Assembly: GCA_035274845.1 (NCBI GenBank)
Contig: DATENU010000015.1
Span: forward strand, 248,001 to 312,000
Length of the DNA: 64,000 bases
Direction of reading: 5' to 3'
Source of the DNA: Chthoniobacterales bacterium
GTDB lineage: Bacteria > Verrucomicrobiota > Verrucomicrobiia > Chthoniobacterales > UBA10450
Shown here: positions 24,080 to 33,308 of the stretch, piece by piece
Layout of the letters: each line of letters opens with the position of its first letter
Position numbering within the stretch: the first letter of the stretch is position 1
Program-made: the position numbers and the translations under genes
Notes under the pieces: model-generated
What the model saw: the letters and a program-made list of their open reading frames with translations, nothing else
Told to the model about the DNA's origin: nothing
The model's database searches: none

Positions 24080-26185
24080 TTATCCAGCCTTCGAAGCGAA
24101 AACGAATTCGGCAATTCGCGACGACGCGTCGAGGCGCACCTGCACGGTTTCGAATTCCGGCCCGCCCGGGCTCCGGGAGTGCGGGTCGAGCGTAACCCGG
24201 ACGCGGCTACCAGCCGGATGCAACAGCAACTGCGCCACTTCAAATTGATCGGATAACTCGACGCCGGCCACTTTGAACAGGGCCACGAGCCGCATCGTCA
24301 TCGGCGCCCCGCCGCGCGCGGTCAATTCGATGGAAGCGCTTTCGTTGACCAGCGCGACATCGTTAATCTCGAAGCCATTCCGGGTTTTGATCGAGTCCGC
24401 CGGGCGGTGAGTAGGAACTACGCGCATCGTTTTGATACGGCCGCTCGCATCGAGTTCAACCGGGCCGATCTCAAATCCGGCCAGCAGATTTTCGGCGGAC
24501 GAGGAGCCCGCTCCATGAGCGAGGGACAAAGTCGAAGCGGTCGGCTTTGCCCGAATAGTGCCGATTTGGAAACGAGGCGTGAATTGGACGGAGATGACCT
24601 CCATGCCGAGCCCCAGCACCACCGAACTGCCGTTTGATGCCGCCAGCGCGGCAGGCGCTTTTGACAAAGGGACCGGCACAGGCGCCTCGTGAGCTTCATG
24701 GACACCAGGGGCGTCCCGAAGAGAGGGAGCGTCGTGAAAAGAAGGAGCTTCCTGGACAGCAGGGGGCTTCTGAACAACGGGAGCCGCCGGGACAGGCTGG
24801 AGCGGCGGTGGCGGGACGGAAGTGGGAACCGGGACCACTGGCTTCTCGGCGATCTCTTTGCTGGAGCTTCCCGCAGCGCCATTCTTCTTCGCAGGCTTTT
24901 CGCCGTTTTCTTGTCGTGAAGGTGCAGATGGTAGCACCGGTGCCGCGGCGGAAAGGGGACCCTGGGCCAGGGCATCCTGAACCAGAGCCACGAGCGCATC
25001 AGACATGAATGGCTTCGCGATCGTCGCGACAACATTCCGATACTTTCGCGCGGTGGCCATCATTTCCGGCACGTGGCCGGACATCATCACAACTGGGATC
25101 CGGGCCGTTGCTTCATTTTGCAGAAGCCGCTCGCAAACCTGGTCGCCGCGCAGATCGGGCAGGCTGTAATCAAGCAAGACGAGATCGGGAACCATCACTT
25201 CGGCGCGCCTTACGCCTTCGCTTCCCGTGAAAGCCGTGACGATCTGCAACGCGGGGTCCGCCGTGGCGAGTGCGTCCTCCACGAAGAGCAACAGCATCTC
25301 GGTATCATCGATAACGACGATCTTCTTCCCGCTCTTCGCCGGCGCCTTCGGTGCGGCGGCGACCGGTTCGATCGTTTCAGCGACCGGTTCCTCCGGCAGG
25401 TTGATCGTCTGTTGAAGCACTTCCAAAAAAATGTGCTGCCACGAGCCGTGAATCGTTCGGAGAGAATCGACCAATGATTCGGTTTCGCTGGCTCGCGAAT
25501 TCTGCCAGCGCATCATTTGATGCAAAGCCCCAGCGCCGCTGAAATTCCCCGTGACGGCATGGGTGATCTGACCATCGAGGAAGTGAATCTCGCCCGTCCG
25601 ATCTTTTCCGGACCGAAGATGCAAGACCGCGGAGGCCAGATTGAGGCATTGCAACGGAATGAGGTCGCGCGCATTCAAATCTCGCAGGGTCCCGCGCGAA
25701 TCCCCGGAGGCCGGGTTTGTCCACGGTCCGAGCAGCGCCTGAATCGCGGCGCCGAACTCGATAAGCTCGAAAGGTTTCTCCACAAAATGGATCGCATTCG
25801 GTCCATAACGCTGGGAAGCGAGTTCCGGCGGAACCCCGGAGGCGATGGCGAGAAAGCGCGCGTCCGGATTGCTGCTACTGATCCGCTCGAGGAATTCGAT
25901 CACATCGGCGCGCGGCGGATCGAAATCGACCACGAAAAGCTGCGGCTTGGCTTGCCTGGCGGCGGCCTCCGCTTCGGCCAGTGATTCGACCACCTGGGTG
26001 CGATGCCGCGGTGCGAATTTCTTCAGGGCGGACGTAATAGCAGCCGCCAGCGCGTCGTATTCTTCGACAAGAAGAACGCTAGGCGCTGTCCCGGCAGGAG
26101 ATTCGTGGGAAGCAGGCACGGCGGTAGCGATCAGAAGGGCCGAGAATAGAGGCAGCGTGGAGCATGTCAAAGCAAAGCAGCGCAA
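24080..26185 (-). CDS. Double-receiver response regulator with DUF4388 (PATAN) domain
   Basis: 701 residues from TTG 26185; the first 35 are hydrophobic and signal-like, and the true start may be further in. REC1 at about 36-150 has VLLVEEYDAL, acceptor Asp in FVVDFDPP and EKPF. DUF4388 at about 165-245 has FLDGQITHAVTG. REC2 at about 285-405 has IVVIDDTEM, acceptor Asp in VLLDYSLPD, and AKPF. A long Pro/Ala/Glu linker at about 415-520 leads to a C-terminal beta-rich domain (530-701) with no recognised family. A small palindrome at 26172-26200 covers the start. It is the last gene of the efflux operon strand, so it may sense or control efflux. Confidence 0.7.
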   Translation of the reverse strand: MRCFALTCSTLPLFSALLIATAVPASHESPAGTAPSVLLVEEYDALAAAITSALKKFAPRHRTQVVESLAEAEAAARQAKPQLFVVDFDPPRADVIEFLERISSSNPDARFLAIASGVPPELASQRYGPNAIHFVEKPFELIEFGAAIQALLGPWTNPASGDSRGTLRDLNARDLIPLQCLNLASAVLHLRSGKDRTGEIHFLDGQITHAVTGNFSGAGALHQMMRWQNSRASETESLVDSLRTIHGSWQHIFLEVLQQTINLPEEPVAETIEPVAAAPKAPAKSGKKIVVIDDTEMLLLFVEDALATADPALQIVTAFTGSEGVRRAEVMVPDLVLLDYSLPDLRGDQVCERLLQNEATARIPVVMMSGHVPEMMATARKYRNVVATIAKPFMSDALVALVQDALAQGPLSAAAPVLPSAPSRQENGEKPAKKNGAAGSSSKEIAEKPVVPVPTSVPPPPLQPVPAAPVVQKPPAVQEAPSFHDAPSLRDAPGVHEAHEAPVPVPLSKAPAALAASNGSSVVLGLGMEVISVQFTPRFQIGTIRAKPTASTLSLAHGAGSSSAENLLAGFEIGPVELDASGRIKTMRVVPTHRPADSIKTRNGFEINDVALVNESASIELTARGGAPMTMRLVALFKVAGVELSDQFEVAQLLLHPAGSRVRVTLDPHSRSPGGPEFETVQVRLDASSRIAEFVFASKAG

Positions 26186-26220
26186 GTTGCGTGCCTTTGC
26201 CGGCTGGGCTGGTGGCTAAC

Positions 26221-27456
26221 CTACTCGAAACGCAAGGCTTCGATCGGATCGAGGGAAGCGGCCCGATAGGCCGGGTAAAAGCCGAACCCGATGCCGATCG
26301 CCGAACAAACAATCAGACCGGCAATTGCCCAGCCGTAAGGGAAGATCAGGTCGGCCTGGAGCCAGGCGGCCAGTAGGTCGCCGCCGATGACGCCCAGGAG
26401 GATACCAGCAATGCCGCCCGCTTCGGAAATGAAGACCGCCTCGGTCAGAAATTGACGCAAAATATCGCGGCTCCGGGCCCCGATCGATTTCCGGATGCCG
26501 ATCTCCTTGGTCCGCTCGGTCACGCTAACGAGCATGATGTTCATGATCCCAATGCCGGCCGCGATAAGCGCGATCAAACTGATTACGAACGCGCCGATCC
26601 GGACCACGCCGGCGATCGAGGCGAACGCACTCTTGAGCGAATCATTCGAGTAGATTTCGAAATCGTCCGGCTGATTCGGTTTCAGCCCGCGAGCCAGCCG
26701 CATCGCGCCAATCCCGCGGTCGAGCGTGCGATTGTAGCTTTCGGATGAAAACGATTGGGTCGCGATGTTCACGGTCCGCTTGGCCGAGCCAAAATTCTCG
26801 AAGAATCGTGTAATTGGAATCGCGCAAATGTCGTCCTGGCTTTGACCAAAGGCGGAGCCCTTCTCTGCCAGCACCCCGATGACCGACATCGGATGGCCGT
26901 TAATCTTGATCACTTTCCCGATCGGCGATTCATGAGGAAAGAGATTCTTCTCGATGGTCTTCCCGATCATCACCACGTTGCGCGCCAGGTCGACATCCTC
27001 ATCAGTCAGATTGCGCCCGTAGGCCAGAGTATAAGAGTTGGCGGCCAGGAAACTCTTGTTGGAGCCAACGACGGTCAGGGCCGGCGGCGTCTTCAATCCG
27101 TTGTAGGTGCACTGGCCTTTGAAGTCGAAACACTTGAGACAAACGTCGCGCGCGACTCCTTCCATCAGGGCCTGATACCGGAGAGCCTGCGCGTAGGTGA
27201 CGTTGCGGCGGTTTTCGTATTTGTTCGCGTTCCGGCCGCCCTGTCCGCCGCTCACGGGATACTTGGCGAACTGGAAAATATTCGAGCCCAGGAAACTGAT
27301 CCCGCCCTCGATCGAGCTTTGCAGCGCCCCAATTGCCGTCATCACCGAGATGACGGAAAACACCCCGATCGTGATCCCCACCATGGTCAGTCCCGAGCGC
27401 AATTTATTTGCGCCTAACGATTGCATCGCCATGGCCAGGATTTCGCGAAATTGCAT
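26221..27456 (-). CDS. MacB-like ABC transporter permease (second FtsX/MacB copy)
   Basis: 411 residues. An N-terminal helix (LTMVGITIGVFSVISVMTAI) precedes a MacB-type periplasmic core at about 45-260, followed by three C-terminal helices of the FtsX domain with SVTERTKEIGIRKSIGAR, the typical coupling segment. Permeases of this type do not transport across the inner membrane but pass periplasmic substrates to an outer-membrane channel by mechanotransmission. The ATPase is encoded by the gene at 28798. A period-8 tandem-word hairpin separates it from the preceding permease. Confidence 0.88.
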   Translation of the reverse strand: MQFREILAMAMQSLGANKLRSGLTMVGITIGVFSVISVMTAIGALQSSIEGGISFLGSNIFQFAKYPVSGGQGGRNANKYENRRNVTYAQALRYQALMEGVARDVCLKCFDFKGQCTYNGLKTPPALTVVGSNKSFLAANSYTLAYGRNLTDEDVDLARNVVMIGKTIEKNLFPHESPIGKVIKINGHPMSVIGVLAEKGSAFGQSQDDICAIPITRFFENFGSAKRTVNIATQSFSSESYNRTLDRGIGAMRLARGLKPNQPDDFEIYSNDSLKSAFASIAGVVRIGAFVISLIALIAAGIGIMNIMLVSVTERTKEIGIRKSIGARSRDILRQFLTEAVFISEAGGIAGILLGVIGGDLLAAWLQADLIFPYGWAIAGLIVCSAIGIGFGFYPAYRAASLDPIEALRFE

Positions 27457-27462
27457 AATCAG

Positions 27463-27549
27463 AAATGGAAAAATGGAGTGGGGGAGTAATGGAGTGATGG
27501 GATGAAATCCTGCCCATTACTCCAACCCTCCATTACTCCATCACTCCTA
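27463..27549. repeat. Inverted tandem-word hairpin 5 (period 8, ATGGAGTG)
   Basis: Left arm at 27463-27504: ATGGAAAA, ATGGAGTG, GGGGAGTA, ATGGAGTG, ATGGGATG. Right arm at 27508-27549: CCCATTAC, TCCAACCC, TCCATTAC, TCCATCAC. The right arm includes the TAG stop of the first permease. It lies inside the efflux operon, between its two permease genes. Confidence 0.75.
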
Positions 27550-28797
27550 TTCATACCGAAGCGCGGTGACCGGATCCAGCCGCGAGGCGGACCAGGCGGG
27601 GGCGAAGCCCGAGACCAAACCGGTGAAGACGGAGACGAACATCCCGATCAGGACCAGCCCCAGTGAAAATTGAACCGGGAAAGAAGGGAACGCCGCGCCG
27701 ATCCCGAAACACATCAGGTATGCGAAGGTCAGGCCGATCAGGCCGCCGACCATGCAGATCGACGTGGATTCGATCAGGAACTGGAGCAGGATCGTGCGGC
27801 GGCGCGCGCCCAGCGCTTTGCGGGTCCCGATCTCTTTCGTGCGTTCCTTCACGCTCACGAAAGTGATGTTCATAATCCCGATCGCGCCGACGAAAAGGGA
27901 AAGACCAGTGATAAACAAACCCGCGATCGCGATCGAATTCTTGACCGGGTCGAGCGTGCTCTTGAACGCCTGCTGTTCGTTGATGTTGAAATCGTCTTTC
28001 TTTTCCGGCGCCAGCGCGCGCACTCTCCGCATCAGTCCAGTCAGTTCGCTCTTGGCGTCGGCGAGTTTCAACTTGTCGCGCACTTTGACCCGGATATCGG
28101 ACTCACTCTTTGCGCTGAAGAATTTCTTAAATGTCGGCAACGGGACGATGACAATCGAGTCCAGGCTGAAGAGGCCAAGGAACGACCCCTGGCGCGAGCC
28201 GACGCCGAGAACGCGAAATTGCTGGCCGCTGATCTGGACCTCCTTGCCGATGGGGCTTTCCGACGGGAAGAGCGCGTCCGCCACGTCGTAGCCGAGAAGG
28301 CAAACGTTAGCCGCGGTCTTGTTCTCGATCTCGTTGAAAAAACGGCCTTCGTTGAAATCGACTACCGAGATCAGGGGATAATCCGCGGTCGTCCCCTGGA
28401 CGAAAATGCCGGTCACCTGGTAGTCGCCTCGTTTGACGTTGCGGACGAGATTCGAAGTCGGCACCGCCAGGACGAGATTCGAGTTTGGCGTCGCTGCAAT
28501 CATGCGGTTTAACGGCTCCGCGTACTCGGTTTTGATCTCGCGCCGATCGCGGTAGTTCCACCAATCGTTCACCCGCGCCCAGGGAAATTGGCTCACGTAG
28601 AGCACGTCATCGCCGAAGATCGCCATGCTTTTGTCAAAGCCAGTCTGGATTCCGGTAATGGCGGTCCCCATCAAGGTCACGGCGACGATGCCGATAATCA
28701 CGCCGAGCGCGGTCAGCATCGAACGCGTCTTATTCGCCTGCATTTGGGCGAACGCAATCTTCCAGCTTTCGCTTAGCTCGTAGATCAGCCGCTTCAT
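27547..28797 (-). CDS. MacB-like ABC transporter permease (first copy)
   Basis: 416 residues, same layout as the downstream permease: N-terminal helix with ALGVIIGIVAVTLMGTAITG, periplasmic MacB core, then three C-terminal helices with SVKERTKEIGTRKALGARR. The two permeases are paralogous and probably form a heterodimer on one ATPase. Its start is directly adjacent to the ATPase stop. The stop codon TAG lies in the right arm of the period-8 hairpin. Confidence 0.88.
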   Translation of the reverse strand: MKRLIYELSESWKIAFAQMQANKTRSMLTALGVIIGIVAVTLMGTAITGIQTGFDKSMAIFGDDVLYVSQFPWARVNDWWNYRDRREIKTEYAEPLNRMIAATPNSNLVLAVPTSNLVRNVKRGDYQVTGIFVQGTTADYPLISVVDFNEGRFFNEIENKTAANVCLLGYDVADALFPSESPIGKEVQISGQQFRVLGVGSRQGSFLGLFSLDSIVIVPLPTFKKFFSAKSESDIRVKVRDKLKLADAKSELTGLMRRVRALAPEKKDDFNINEQQAFKSTLDPVKNSIAIAGLFITGLSLFVGAIGIMNITFVSVKERTKEIGTRKALGARRRTILLQFLIESTSICMVGGLIGLTFAYLMCFGIGAAFPSFPVQFSLGLVLIGMFVSVFTGLVSGFAPAWSASRLDPVTALRYE

Positions 28798-29517
28798 TCA
28801 GGTGTAGGCGAGCGATTCTTCATTCTCGTGCCGAACCGGCTCGTCGCTCTCGATCAGGCCGTCACGCAGGAACACGGTCCGCCGCGCGTGCCGGGCGATG
28901 TCTGGTTCGTGGGTGACGAGGATGATGGTGTTTCCGCTCTGATAAAGGTTTTCGAGCAACTGCATGATTTCTTCGCCCGTCCGGGAATCGAGATTGCCGG
29001 TCGGCTCGTCGGCCAGGATGATCGAGGGATCGTTAACCAGGGCCCGGGCGATCGCGACGCGTTGGCGCTGGCCGCCCGACAGTTCGTTAGGCTTGTGATG
29101 GATCCGGTCGCCGAGGCCGACATCGCGCAAAGCCTGGGCGGCCTTCTCTTCGCGCGTTTCCGGATCGAGCCCGGCATAGACCAACGGCAGCTCCACGTTC
29201 CGGAGGCTGGTGGAGCGGGGGAGCAGATTGAAGGTCTGGAACACGAATCCGATCTCGTGATTTCGGATCGCCGCCAGCTCATCGTCGTTCATGGCCGAAA
29301 CGTCTTTGCCGTTAAAAAAATATCGGCCGGAGCTCGGGGTATCGAGGCAACCGAGCATGTTCATGAGCGTCGATTTGCCGCTGCCGCTCGGGCCCATGAC
29401 GGCGATGTACTCGTTGCGCCGGATCTGGAGCGAGACGCCGCGCAGGGCGTGCACCGTTTCTTCACCCATCACGTAAACCTTCGTGATGTTTTCGATATCG
29501 ATGACGACCGGCTGCAT
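28798..29517 (-). CDS. ABC transporter ATPase (MacB/LolD type)
   Basis: 239 residues from ATG 29517; a start at 29565 would place 16 residues within the tandem-word hairpin and is less likely. Walker [11 protein letters not shown]-loop [13 protein letters not shown], signature LSGGQRQR, Walker [13 protein letters not shown] and H-loop LVTHEPD are intact. It energises the two FtsX-type permeases downstream and should form a tripartite pump with the adaptor encoded upstream. Confidence 0.93.
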   Translation of the reverse strand: MQPVVIDIENITKVYVMGEETVHALRGVSLQIRRNEYIAVMGPSGSGKSTLMNMLGCLDTPSSGRYFFNGKDVSAMNDDELAAIRNHEIGFVFQTFNLLPRSTSLRNVELPLVYAGLDPETREEKAAQALRDVGLGDRIHHKPNELSGGQRQRVAIARALVNDPSIILADEPTGNLDSRTGEEIMQLLENLYQSGNTIILVTHEPDIARHARRTVFLRDGLIESDEPVRHENEESLAYT

Positions 29518-29521
29518 GGCG

Positions 29522-29587
29522 GCGGGTGAATGGTGAACGGTGGCTAGTGAATCGCTTTTATTCACCAGTCACTGATCACCCATCACT
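29522..29587. repeat. Inverted tandem-word hairpin 6 (period 7, GGTGAAT)
   Basis: Left arm at 29523-29551: GGTGAAT, GGTGAAC, GGTGGCT, AGTGAAT. Right arm at 29560-29587: TTCACCA, GTCACTG, ATCACCC, ATCACTT. The TGA stop of the adaptor gene is the first word of the right arm on the coding strand; TGAs then recur every seven bases. Confidence 0.75.
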
Positions 29588-30935
29588 TCTTGGCTTCCTT
29601 CTCGATCTCCACTTTCGCGCCATCTTTGAGTTTGCGGCTGATCGCGCTGTAACTGCCGGAGATCACGTCGTCGCCCGGCTGGACGCCGCTTTTGATCTCC
29701 ATGTAAGTGTCGTCCGCGATGCCGGTCGTGACTTTGACCCAGTGCGCTTTCCCATCCTTGCCCATCGTGAACACCCCTTTGATGACTTTCTCGCGTTCCG
29801 CTTTCTCGGTCTGCTTCTCGAGCTTCTGATTGCTGAACTCGGCGGCGTTATCGCCTTGGTCGGCCGCAGTCTGCTTTTGTTTGCGCTTCTCGATTTCCTC
29901 CGGGCTTAGATTGCTGTCGCCGGTGCGGATCGTGACGGCTTGCATCGGCACGGCGACGACATCCTTGACCATGTTCGTTTGAATCTCGGCGGTGCAGCTC
30001 AGGCCCGGGCGCAATTGCACGTCGTTATCGTCGATGTGGGTTCTGACTTCGAAATTGGTTACTTCTTCCTGCGTGCCGGCGCCGCTTGTCTTTCCGGTAT
30101 TGGCGATCTGAATAACGGTGCCGTGAAATTTGCGGTCGGGATACGCATCGATGGTTACGATCGCTTTGTCGCCAACCTTGACGTTGACCACGTCGTTCTC
30201 GTTCACATCGACGCGCGCTTCCATGCTGGAGAGATCGGCCACCCGCATCACTTCCGTGCCGGCGAACTGGTTCGTCGCCACGACGCGCTCACCCAGCTTG
30301 CTGTTGAGCACCGTGACGGTCCCGTTGATGGGGGAATTGATGGTTGTCTTTGAAAGCTGATCGCGCGCCTGGCTCGAACCCGCCTCGGCCCGCTCGATTT
30401 CGTGCAGCATGCTTTCGTAGGTCGATGCCGCCACGTCCCGCGCCGCCTGCGCGGATGTGTATTCGGATTCCGAAATCATTTTCTTGGTGAACAAGTCCTG
30501 AGCGCGCTTCAGGTCCTGCTCCGCTTTCTGAAGAGTTGCTTTTGCCTGGAGATTGTTCGCCTTCGCGGTACTGATCGCCGCTTGTTGTTGCTCGACCAGC
30601 GCCTTGTAGGAATCCGGCTTAATCTTCAGCAGGAGATCGCCTTTTTTGATGGCCATGCCGTCCTCGACCGGCAACTCGATAATCTCACCCGCGACCTCCG
30701 GCGAAATTTTGACCTCCACCTCAGGCTGAATTTTTCCATTCGCGGAAACCGTTTGCACAATCGTCTTGCGGACCGCCTTTTCGGTCGTGACCGGAATCGG
30801 TTTTTCGCGCTTCCCCAGAAGCGCCGAGACGATAATCCAGAGCAGCAGGAGCCCGATGGAGCCAAAAATAATGTACCGCCTCCGGCGGGAGCGCCGTTTG
30901 CGGGGCGTGATGGGAGGAGCGGCAACTTGATGCAT
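29583..30935 (-). CDS. Periplasmic adaptor subunit of MacA/HlyD type
   Basis: 450 residues from ATG 30935; the frame stays open to 31025 without a better start. A basic N-terminus and membrane anchor (YIIFGSIGLLLLWIIVSALL) are followed by a lipoyl half-motif, a long coiled-coil hairpin (residues about 95-200, rich in Ala/Gln/Lys), the second lipoyl half, a beta-barrel and a membrane-proximal domain. A Lys/Glu-rich insertion lies near 360-400. It links the MacB-like pump to an outer-membrane channel; no TolC gene is in the window. First gene of the efflux operon. Confidence 0.88.
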   Translation of the reverse strand: MHQVAAPPITPRKRRSRRRRYIIFGSIGLLLLWIIVSALLGKREKPIPVTTEKAVRKTIVQTVSANGKIQPEVEVKISPEVAGEIIELPVEDGMAIKKGDLLLKIKPDSYKALVEQQQAAISTAKANNLQAKATLQKAEQDLKRAQDLFTKKMISESEYTSAQAARDVAASTYESMLHEIERAEAGSSQARDQLSKTTINSPINGTVTVLNSKLGERVVATNQFAGTEVMRVADLSSMEARVDVNENDVVNVKVGDKAIVTIDAYPDRKFHGTVIQIANTGKTSGAGTQEEVTNFEVRTHIDDNDVQLRPGLSCTAEIQTNMVKDVVAVPMQAVTIRTGDSNLSPEEIEKRKQKQTAADQGDNAAEFSNQKLEKQTEKAEREKVIKGVFTMGKDGKAHWVKVTTGIADDTYMEIKSGVQPGDDVISGSYSAISRKLKDGAKVEIEKEAKK

Positions 30936-31033
30936 TTCAGGTGGGGGAGTTGTGGCGTTCGTGGGGATGGGACTGGTTAGAGCTTTGGAAAGCAATTTTC
31001 GTTCACTCCGAAAAGGCGAAGGCAATTACAGTT

Positions 31034-31062
31034 ATTATAGGCCAATTATGGCCGGTATTCAC
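31034..31062 (-). promoter_or_regulatory. Putative promoter for efflux operon, with overlapping palindrome
   Basis: On the minus strand a perfect -10 TATAAT lies at 31039-31034, about 100 bases before the adaptor start. The -35 is weak (GTGAAT at 17-bp spacing). GGCCAATTATGGCC, an inverted repeat, covers the spacer and could bind a regulator. Confidence 0.4.
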
Positions 31063-31118
31063 GCTCATCTTCAATCAGATGCAACTGGGAGATTGAATGG
31101 ATTCAGCCCGATTGCCCA

Positions 31119-32213
31119 TCAAAAAACCTTCCCTCCGGCTGCGAGGCGCCCGCGAATCTGTTCAATCGCCCAATTGGCGTGCTCGGCAATGAGCGGCTCC
31201 GGGTCCTCCGCCGCCCTCTCCAGCGCCGGTAAATCGTCTCGATTGCCCACATTTCCCAGGGCCACGCAGACGTTTCGCAGGAATCCGCGCCGCTTGATTC
31301 GCTTGATGGGCGACCGGCGAAAGAGCTGCCGAAACCTGGCGTCGTCCAGGGCGAGGTAATCCCGCAGCGGCATGCCGATGGCGGGACCGGCGGCGAAGGC
31401 GGCTTCCCGGGAAATCGAGGCGAACCGATTCCAGGGGCAGGCGTCGAGGCAGTCGTCGCAGCCGTAAATCCGATCGCCAATGAGCGGGCGTAATTCCAGG
31501 GGGATCGAGCCCTCGAGTTCGATCGTCAGATAGGAGATGCAGCGCCGTGCGTCGAGGCGATGGGGTTCCGTGATTGCGCCGGTTGGACACGCCACGATGC
31601 AACGCTGGCAACTTCCGCAGCGCTCCGCCTGCGGCGCGTCCGGGGGGAGCTCGAGCGTGGTCAGAATCTCGCCGAGAAAAAACCAGGTGCCGAGCCTGGG
31701 GTCGATCAGCATGGTGCTTTTGCCGTGCCAGCCGAGCCCGGCTTCCGCGGCGTGGTCCCGTTCGAGAATCGGTCCTGTATCGACGTAGCACTTTTGAATG
31801 CCTCCAAATTCGGCCAGGAGCTCGCTCAATTGCTCCAGTTTCCGGAGCATCAGCTCGTGGTAATCCTCACCCCATGCATACCGCGCGATCTTTCCCTTTT
31901 CGCCAACTGACCCGGGAGCGTCTTTCAGTTCCCCTTGCCAATAATTAAGCGCGACGACAATTACCGAACGAACGCCCGGCAGCACCTGCGCCGGATCGCA
32001 CCGTTTCTCTTCTCCGCGGCCCAGCCAATCCATCTCGCCCGCCGCTCCCTCGCGCAGCCACGTTCGAAAATCCTCTCCATGCCGGGGCGGGGAAGCCGGC
32101 GCGATTTTGCACGAATCAAAACCAAGCGCCCTGGCCCGATCGACGATTTGCTGCTTCAAATCTGAGCCAACCGCCGGTCGGCGCTGGTCCAACGGTGCAA
32201 GAATCGACGTCAC
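31119..32213 (-). CDS. queG: Epoxyqueuosine reductase
   Basis: 364 residues. The enzyme does the last step of queuosine synthesis in tRNA, reducing epoxyqueuosine with cobalamin and two 4Fe-4S clusters. Both ferredoxin-like Cys sets are visible: CGSCQRCIVACPTGAI at about 193-208 and CDDCLDACPWNRFA at about 243-256. The N-terminal region has ALNYW, and a short HEAT-like tail (FLRNVCVALGN) follows, as in many family members. It overlaps the aroK stop by four bases, so both are in one transcript. This is the longer HEAT-containing form. Confidence 0.95.
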   Translation of the reverse strand: MTSILAPLDQRRPAVGSDLKQQIVDRARALGFDSCKIAPASPPRHGEDFRTWLREGAAGEMDWLGRGEEKRCDPAQVLPGVRSVIVVALNYWQGELKDAPGSVGEKGKIARYAWGEDYHELMLRKLEQLSELLAEFGGIQKCYVDTGPILERDHAAEAGLGWHGKSTMLIDPRLGTWFFLGEILTTLELPPDAPQAERCGSCQRCIVACPTGAITEPHRLDARRCISYLTIELEGSIPLELRPLIGDRIYGCDDCLDACPWNRFASISREAAFAAGPAIGMPLRDYLALDDARFRQLFRRSPIKRIKRRGFLRNVCVALGNVGNRDDLPALERAAEDPEPLIAEHANWAIEQIRGRLAAGGKVF

Positions 32214-32731
32214 AGCTTTCCAAAGCTCCTCAGAATTTCGTCCGCCACCTCATCGTGCCCAAGCCGCGACGTGTCCAATCGAACGTCCGCGGCCTGCCGA
32301 TAGAGCGGCTCACGCGCCCGCAATAGCTCCAGCATCGTGGCTCGTGGGTTTTCCGTTTGCAAGAGCGGTCGCGTGGCCCTCCGGGAAATCCGGCGAAAAA
32401 GCGTCTCCTCGTCGGCCTCGAGGCTCACCACCTTTCCGAGCGCGCGCAGCATCTTCACGTTCTCCTGGCGCAACACGATACCGCCGCCGGTCACGATAAT
32501 GGCGGGCGCCGCCGCCGAAAACTGCCGGAGAATCTCCGTTTCCGTTTCCCGAAACTTCTCTTCCCCAAACCGCGCGAAAATTTCCGAGACCGGCAAACCA
32601 AATCGGGCCGAAATCATCTCGTCGGTATCCAGGCGCGAAAGGCCCGTGCGCCTGGCCAGCGTCCGGCCGATGGACGATTTGCCGGCCCCCATAAAGCCGA
32701 TCAGAACAATAGACTGGCCGCGCGCTGCCAT
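32210..32731 (-). CDS. aroK: Shikimate kinase
   Basis: 173 residues from ATG 32731, the normal length for the family; longer frames reach 33013 but lack family homology there. P-loop G-F-M-G-A-G-K-S-S with Lys18, the shikimate-binding D-T-D at 37-39, then TGGGIVL and the lid R-A-T-R-P-L-L. It phosphorylates shikimate for aromatic amino acid synthesis. The stop overlaps the queG start (ATGA). The divergent purE starts 82 bases away. Confidence 0.93.
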   Translation of the reverse strand: MAARGQSIVLIGFMGAGKSSIGRTLARRTGLSRLDTDEMISARFGLPVSEIFARFGEEKFRETETEILRQFSAAAPAIIVTGGGIVLRQENVKMLRALGKVVSLEADEETLFRRISRRATRPLLQTENPRATMLELLRAREPLYRQAADVRLDTSRLGHDEVADEILRSFGKL

Positions 32732-32813
32732 TCGACAATGTAGAGGAGCTCGGCCCGCCATCAAAAAGGCCTTTGCAAGCGGACACGTTCTGGGGAATGG
32801 ATGAAATCCAATT

Positions 32814-33308
32814 ATGCCTGAGACAAAATCTTCCTCGCTCGTCGCCATCATCATGGGTAGCAAATCGGATTGGGAAACGATGCGCGTTTCCGGGGAAACG
32901 CTGGATGAGCTCGGCGTGCCTAACGAATCGCATGTTCTCTCCGCCCATCGCACGCCGGACGCGACCACCGAGCTCGCTCGGGCCGCCGCTGATCGCGGCG
33001 TCCGCGTCATCATTGCCGCAGCCGGCGGAGCGGCGCACCTGGCGGGAGTCGTCGCGGCTCACACCTGGCTTCCAGTTCTCGGCGTGCCGATGACTTCCGC
33101 GCTCAACGGTTTGGACTCCCTCCTCTCGATTGCCCAAATGCCCGGCGGAATCCCAGTTGGCACTCTCGCGATCGGGAAGGCTGGCGCCAAGAACGCCGCG
33201 CTCCTCGCCGCCAGCATCATCGGGCTCACCGACGACAAGGTACGAGAAAAACTTCTCGCCTTTCGGAAAGCCCAGACGGACGCCGTCCTTTCGCAGCGGG
33301 TCCCATGA
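32814..33308 (+). CDS. purE: N5-carboxyaminoimidazole ribonucleotide mutase
   Basis: 164 residues, class I PurE length. M-G-S-K-S-D-W at about 13-19, SAHRTPD at 43-49 and [16 protein letters not shown] hold the active-site Ser, His and Arg and the purine ring pocket. It moves the carboxyl of N5-CAIR to C4 in purine synthesis. The partner purK is not in the window. Its stop overlaps the tsaC start. Confidence 0.96.
   Translation: MPETKSSSLVAIIMGSKSDWETMRVSGETLDELGVPNESHVLSAHRTPDATTELARAAADRGVRVIIAAAGGAAHLAGVVAAHTWLPVLGVPMTSALNGLDSLLSIAQMPGGIPVGTLAIGKAGAKNAALLAASIIGLTDDKVREKLLAFRKAQTDAVLSQRVP

Noticed and set aside
26172-26200. Palindrome around GCAAAG...CTTTGC as another word hairpin
   Set aside because: It is a simple imperfect hairpin without repeated words; noted only as overlapping the uncertain start of the response regulator.
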